A DNA stretch of 46,001 bases from positions 1 through 46,001 of the forward strand of contig JAGGVE010000004.1 of assembly GCA_021163505.1 (NCBI GenBank), given 5' to 3'. A program made the position numbers and the translations under genes. This DNA comes from Candidatus Iainarchaeum sp. (GTDB lineage Archaea > Iainarchaeota > Iainarchaeia > Iainarchaeales > DTGL01). The notes beneath the pieces were generated by a model. That model was not told the origin of the DNA, did no database searches, and saw only the letters and a list, made by a program, of their open reading frames with translations. Of the stretch, positions 44,601 to 46,001 are shown piece after piece; the stretch's first letter is position 1, and each line of letters begins with the position of its first letter.

Positions 44601-46001
44601 GATAGCGAGGGATTTGTAGAGTTTGAAATTCCAGAGTCTTACCCGGGAACCAGATTAACTATCGAAGTGGAAAAAATTGGGTATGCGCCAGTATCTGTTG
44701 AAAGGTTTGTAGATTCAAATATAGCTCTGGTGATGCCCCGAGCAATATTTTCCTCGCTGAATACAACCTCAAAGACTGATGAAAGTTTGCCTCTTTCTAT
44801 AGAGAATCTCACTGGTACTGCTCTAATAATTAAAGAAATAAACCTTAAAGGAAACTTCAAGGGCTTGCTTAATGAAGAAGCTATGCAAGCTTATGCAAAT
44901 ACAAATGCAGGCCTGCAAGTAGATTCTAATGAAAGCTTAGATATTGTTATAAAAACTGTGCTCGCATTCAACGCAGCAAGCTTGCTTGAGAGTAACGAAT
45001 CGCTAAGCGGCAATGTTGAAATAGTGCTTTATAATCCACTCTATAACTTTGAATACGCTGTATTAGTTCCTCTAACAGTTGATATCGGCTTAGGTGGCTT
45101 GCCTGATAATGCTCCTTGCATAGTGCTTTCTGGTCCGGATATTCCAGAATGGAGCGTAACAACGCTTGATAATATTGCCAGAACAGAATTTGAAATCAGC
45201 AACCTTTGCATGAAAAACGGTCAGAAAATAGATTTAGAGAATCTGCAGGTTAAGCTTGAATGGCAGAGCGATTCAAAAAAAGCAGGCGTGTTAGAATTAA
45301 CTATTATAGCACCTGATGGAAGCTCAGTAAGTCAGGTGCTCAAGTCAGGGCAGTGGGTAAAATTCTTGGACAATTTCAAGCAGGCTGATTATGGTGGCTA
45401 TCAAGCAATCCTAACATTTACTCCAAAAACAGGGTATATGGGCGAGACTGCCAAATTTACGATCTATATAGATGGTCAAACGAGAACAGATGCCGGCCTG
45501 AAGTTTGTAGGTGCTGATAATACAATAAATGGCAATATACTCATACTAAACCTTGAAGACTGTATAAAGTATCCAAAGGAGAAGATTGAGCTATCTCCAG
45601 AGCAGGACGAAGCAACATTTAGCCTGGATGCAAGCGCGTGTGGTATTGATGTATACATAACACTCTGTATGGGTGATCCACGTTGCACCGGTGGGACCAC
45701 AGAAGGTGGTATTACCTTAATGCCGCACGATGAAATTGGATTAACGCAAGCTGATCCAGAAGAAACAATAACTGTTTATCGCGAAGATATTCCAGGCATT
45801 TATGGAATAACATTGTATGCGAGAACACCGCAAACGAGCTACAGAAAAATTGACACAATAGATGTGCTGGTCAGGCCAGAAACAAATAGCTACTTCGAGC
45901 TTAAGAGGTATGAATTTAACCTGAGCAAAGAAGCTAACTGGCAGGATTCAACAGAGCTAAAGAATAAAATGCTACTTGAAAACGTGCTTATAACATCTAC
46001 A
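41685..46001 (+). CDS. Giant membrane-anchored surface protein, paralog 4 (3' truncated by window; at least 1439 codons)
   Basis: Not in the supplied track because no stop lies inside the window. GTG 41685 after AAGGTGAT: MSIKDNLTDFWETVKESYYDLEEKIGFPPILLLLALLVVVLLYFLFFVPKEP. Same domains and module (GFHFRVGDNN...KWVTLEW...YRSYSVKGSRYIRSPVDAELGE...LYAECF). Confidence 0.9.
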   Translation, partial: MSIKDNLTDFWETVKESYYDLEEKIGFPPILLLLALLVVVLLYFLFFVPKEPIQPKEVELTVFFKDEEGNALPDLEVNVSVDGNIIKKFTNSRGAVVIEVKPNSEIVVSVDSANYESISKTFFIGENNRTETITLKLKTKPLEKRTLRFEDEKGLIKGKKIRAKISCANKAIPPWYEEDTDMDGIIEVTLPLNCGEISVDAEIEGYERQEAAHMKGSEILLFFKKIEPPKGNLRIRVVDEEQNLILNKNIKVSIEKDGERDYKFTQGYGIVDFKNLLVGTYNIYVSDPSGDYAASRMVAEVIAKQTVEVTIEMKKAIKAVLKVKVIDRNTGVAIEGATVKLMENYETVDERTTSENGLVEFAIFDLKDYSVIAKKEGGIGTGYFAKSVDVNAADLNSLITIELEKITQENSGKTIVKVIDEDGRPVKDAKVMFRYKETEAIVELNSEQNYKLTDANGTAIFYLGTIEEEIYPYAIKYPATGGSANQAKRIDPYEENHFEVLMHIGESTLNIKALKTDGTLLEESYFEVFSATDGSSISNGKIPMVDGTYSYSIKADKKIYVVVSKEGYLSYESEEIALWPGQSYEINAIMRKVGEVREPLIEFLGAFKGDVKEEALRANNEYEFKFNLVFPDNNDLDKAGFHFRVGDNNSVELEPMFIKDVKTTADVIIKGKTYRPKKGQALEELTESDAKWVTLEWIKPKSGTYKVSVVVKIRQAVFPKTKLSFYYRSYSVKGSRYIRSPVDAELGEQENTQSKDALYAECFSATYFEGSEPLCSEAFCYKGDWLYDKQEDIFLEKPYSLTVLGDYNFLFSIMNNSVNEYNEVRLVVKNVTNKKKDNALDFEKVIFEGPAKQTTELIPENSEFTIENIEGFTYTKEISANIRFKAKKETTTGIEIQLIADKQVVFSKEVEFIVYSNDLLNVKIEPERFIPFKKHTLKATVEDSQGNKISDALVRVIRETPDNVKQVMHAFTDSEGFVEFEIPESYPGTRLTIEVEKIGYAPVSVERFVDSNIALVMPRAIFSSLNTTSKTDESLPLSIENLTGTALIIKEINLKGNFKGLLNEEAMQAYANTNAGLQVDSNESLDIVIKTVLAFNAASLLESNESLSGNVEIVLYNPLYNFEYAVLVPLTVDIGLGGLPDNAPCIVLSGPDIPEWSVTTLDNIARTEFEISNLCMKNGQKIDLENLQVKLEWQSDSKKAGVLELTIIAPDGSSVSQVLKSGQWVKFLDNFKQADYGGYQAILTFTPKTGYMGETAKFTIYIDGQTRTDAGLKFVGADNTINGNILILNLEDCIKYPKEKIELSPEQDEATFSLDASACGIDVYITLCMGDPRCTGGTTEGGITLMPHDEIGLTQADPEETITVYREDIPGIYGITLYARTPQTSYRKIDTIDVLVRPETNSYFELKRYEFNLSKEANWQDSTELKNKMLLENVLITST

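Noticed and set aside
15403-46001. Phage/virus structural region (tape-measure or tail-fibre genes)
   Set aside because: No capsid, portal, terminase, integrase or tail genes; each giant has an N-terminal TM and Ig-like stalk repeats, fitting cellular surface proteins better.
1-46001. tRNA, rRNA or transposase genes
   Set aside because: None recognised by eye in either strand; a tRNAscan/ISfinder run would be needed to exclude them formally.

Overview
AT-rich window, most likely from an archaeon. I infer a DPANN-type lineage from the PAC2 protein, the DUF104-like and PIN pair, the GGTGA Shine-Dalgarno motifs and the TATA boxes; no rRNA or marker gene is present to confirm it. Nearly all of the window is protein coding. 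Left part: the 3' end of a secreted, sequon-rich protein; a signal-peptide/Cys-rich/TM protein with a K/E/P tail; a DUF104-like antitoxin overlapping a frame-disrupted PIN toxin; a Tad/type IV pilus-like operon (secretion ATPase plus two one-domain T2SF membrane proteins); HicB/HicA; a PAC2 protein; and two small charged proteins with related N-termini. On the minus strand are a 1511-aa exported orphan and a small membrane protein. Right part (about 15.4 kb to the window end): four consecutive giant genes (2682, 2482, 2958 and at least 1439 codons) plus a 562-aa pilin-like protein. The fourth giant runs off the window and is missing from the supplied ORF track. The giants share a short N-terminal LED/Y motif followed by one TM helix, repeated carboxypeptidase-regulatory-like Ig-fold domains, and a module I do not recognise (GxHxRxG ... 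KWxxxxW ... YRxxA/S ... RDPxD ... LYAxxY). They differ in their distal parts: helical with a possible lysozyme-like end, a P/Q/W/Y-rich insertion, or about ten six-Cys repeats. The two strongest candidates for something undescribed are (1) this giant surface-protein array and (2) a secretion ATPase fused to an N-terminal polyferredoxin-like domain with four 4Fe-4S motifs (16 Cys). All domain calls were made by eye from translations; no database searches were run.
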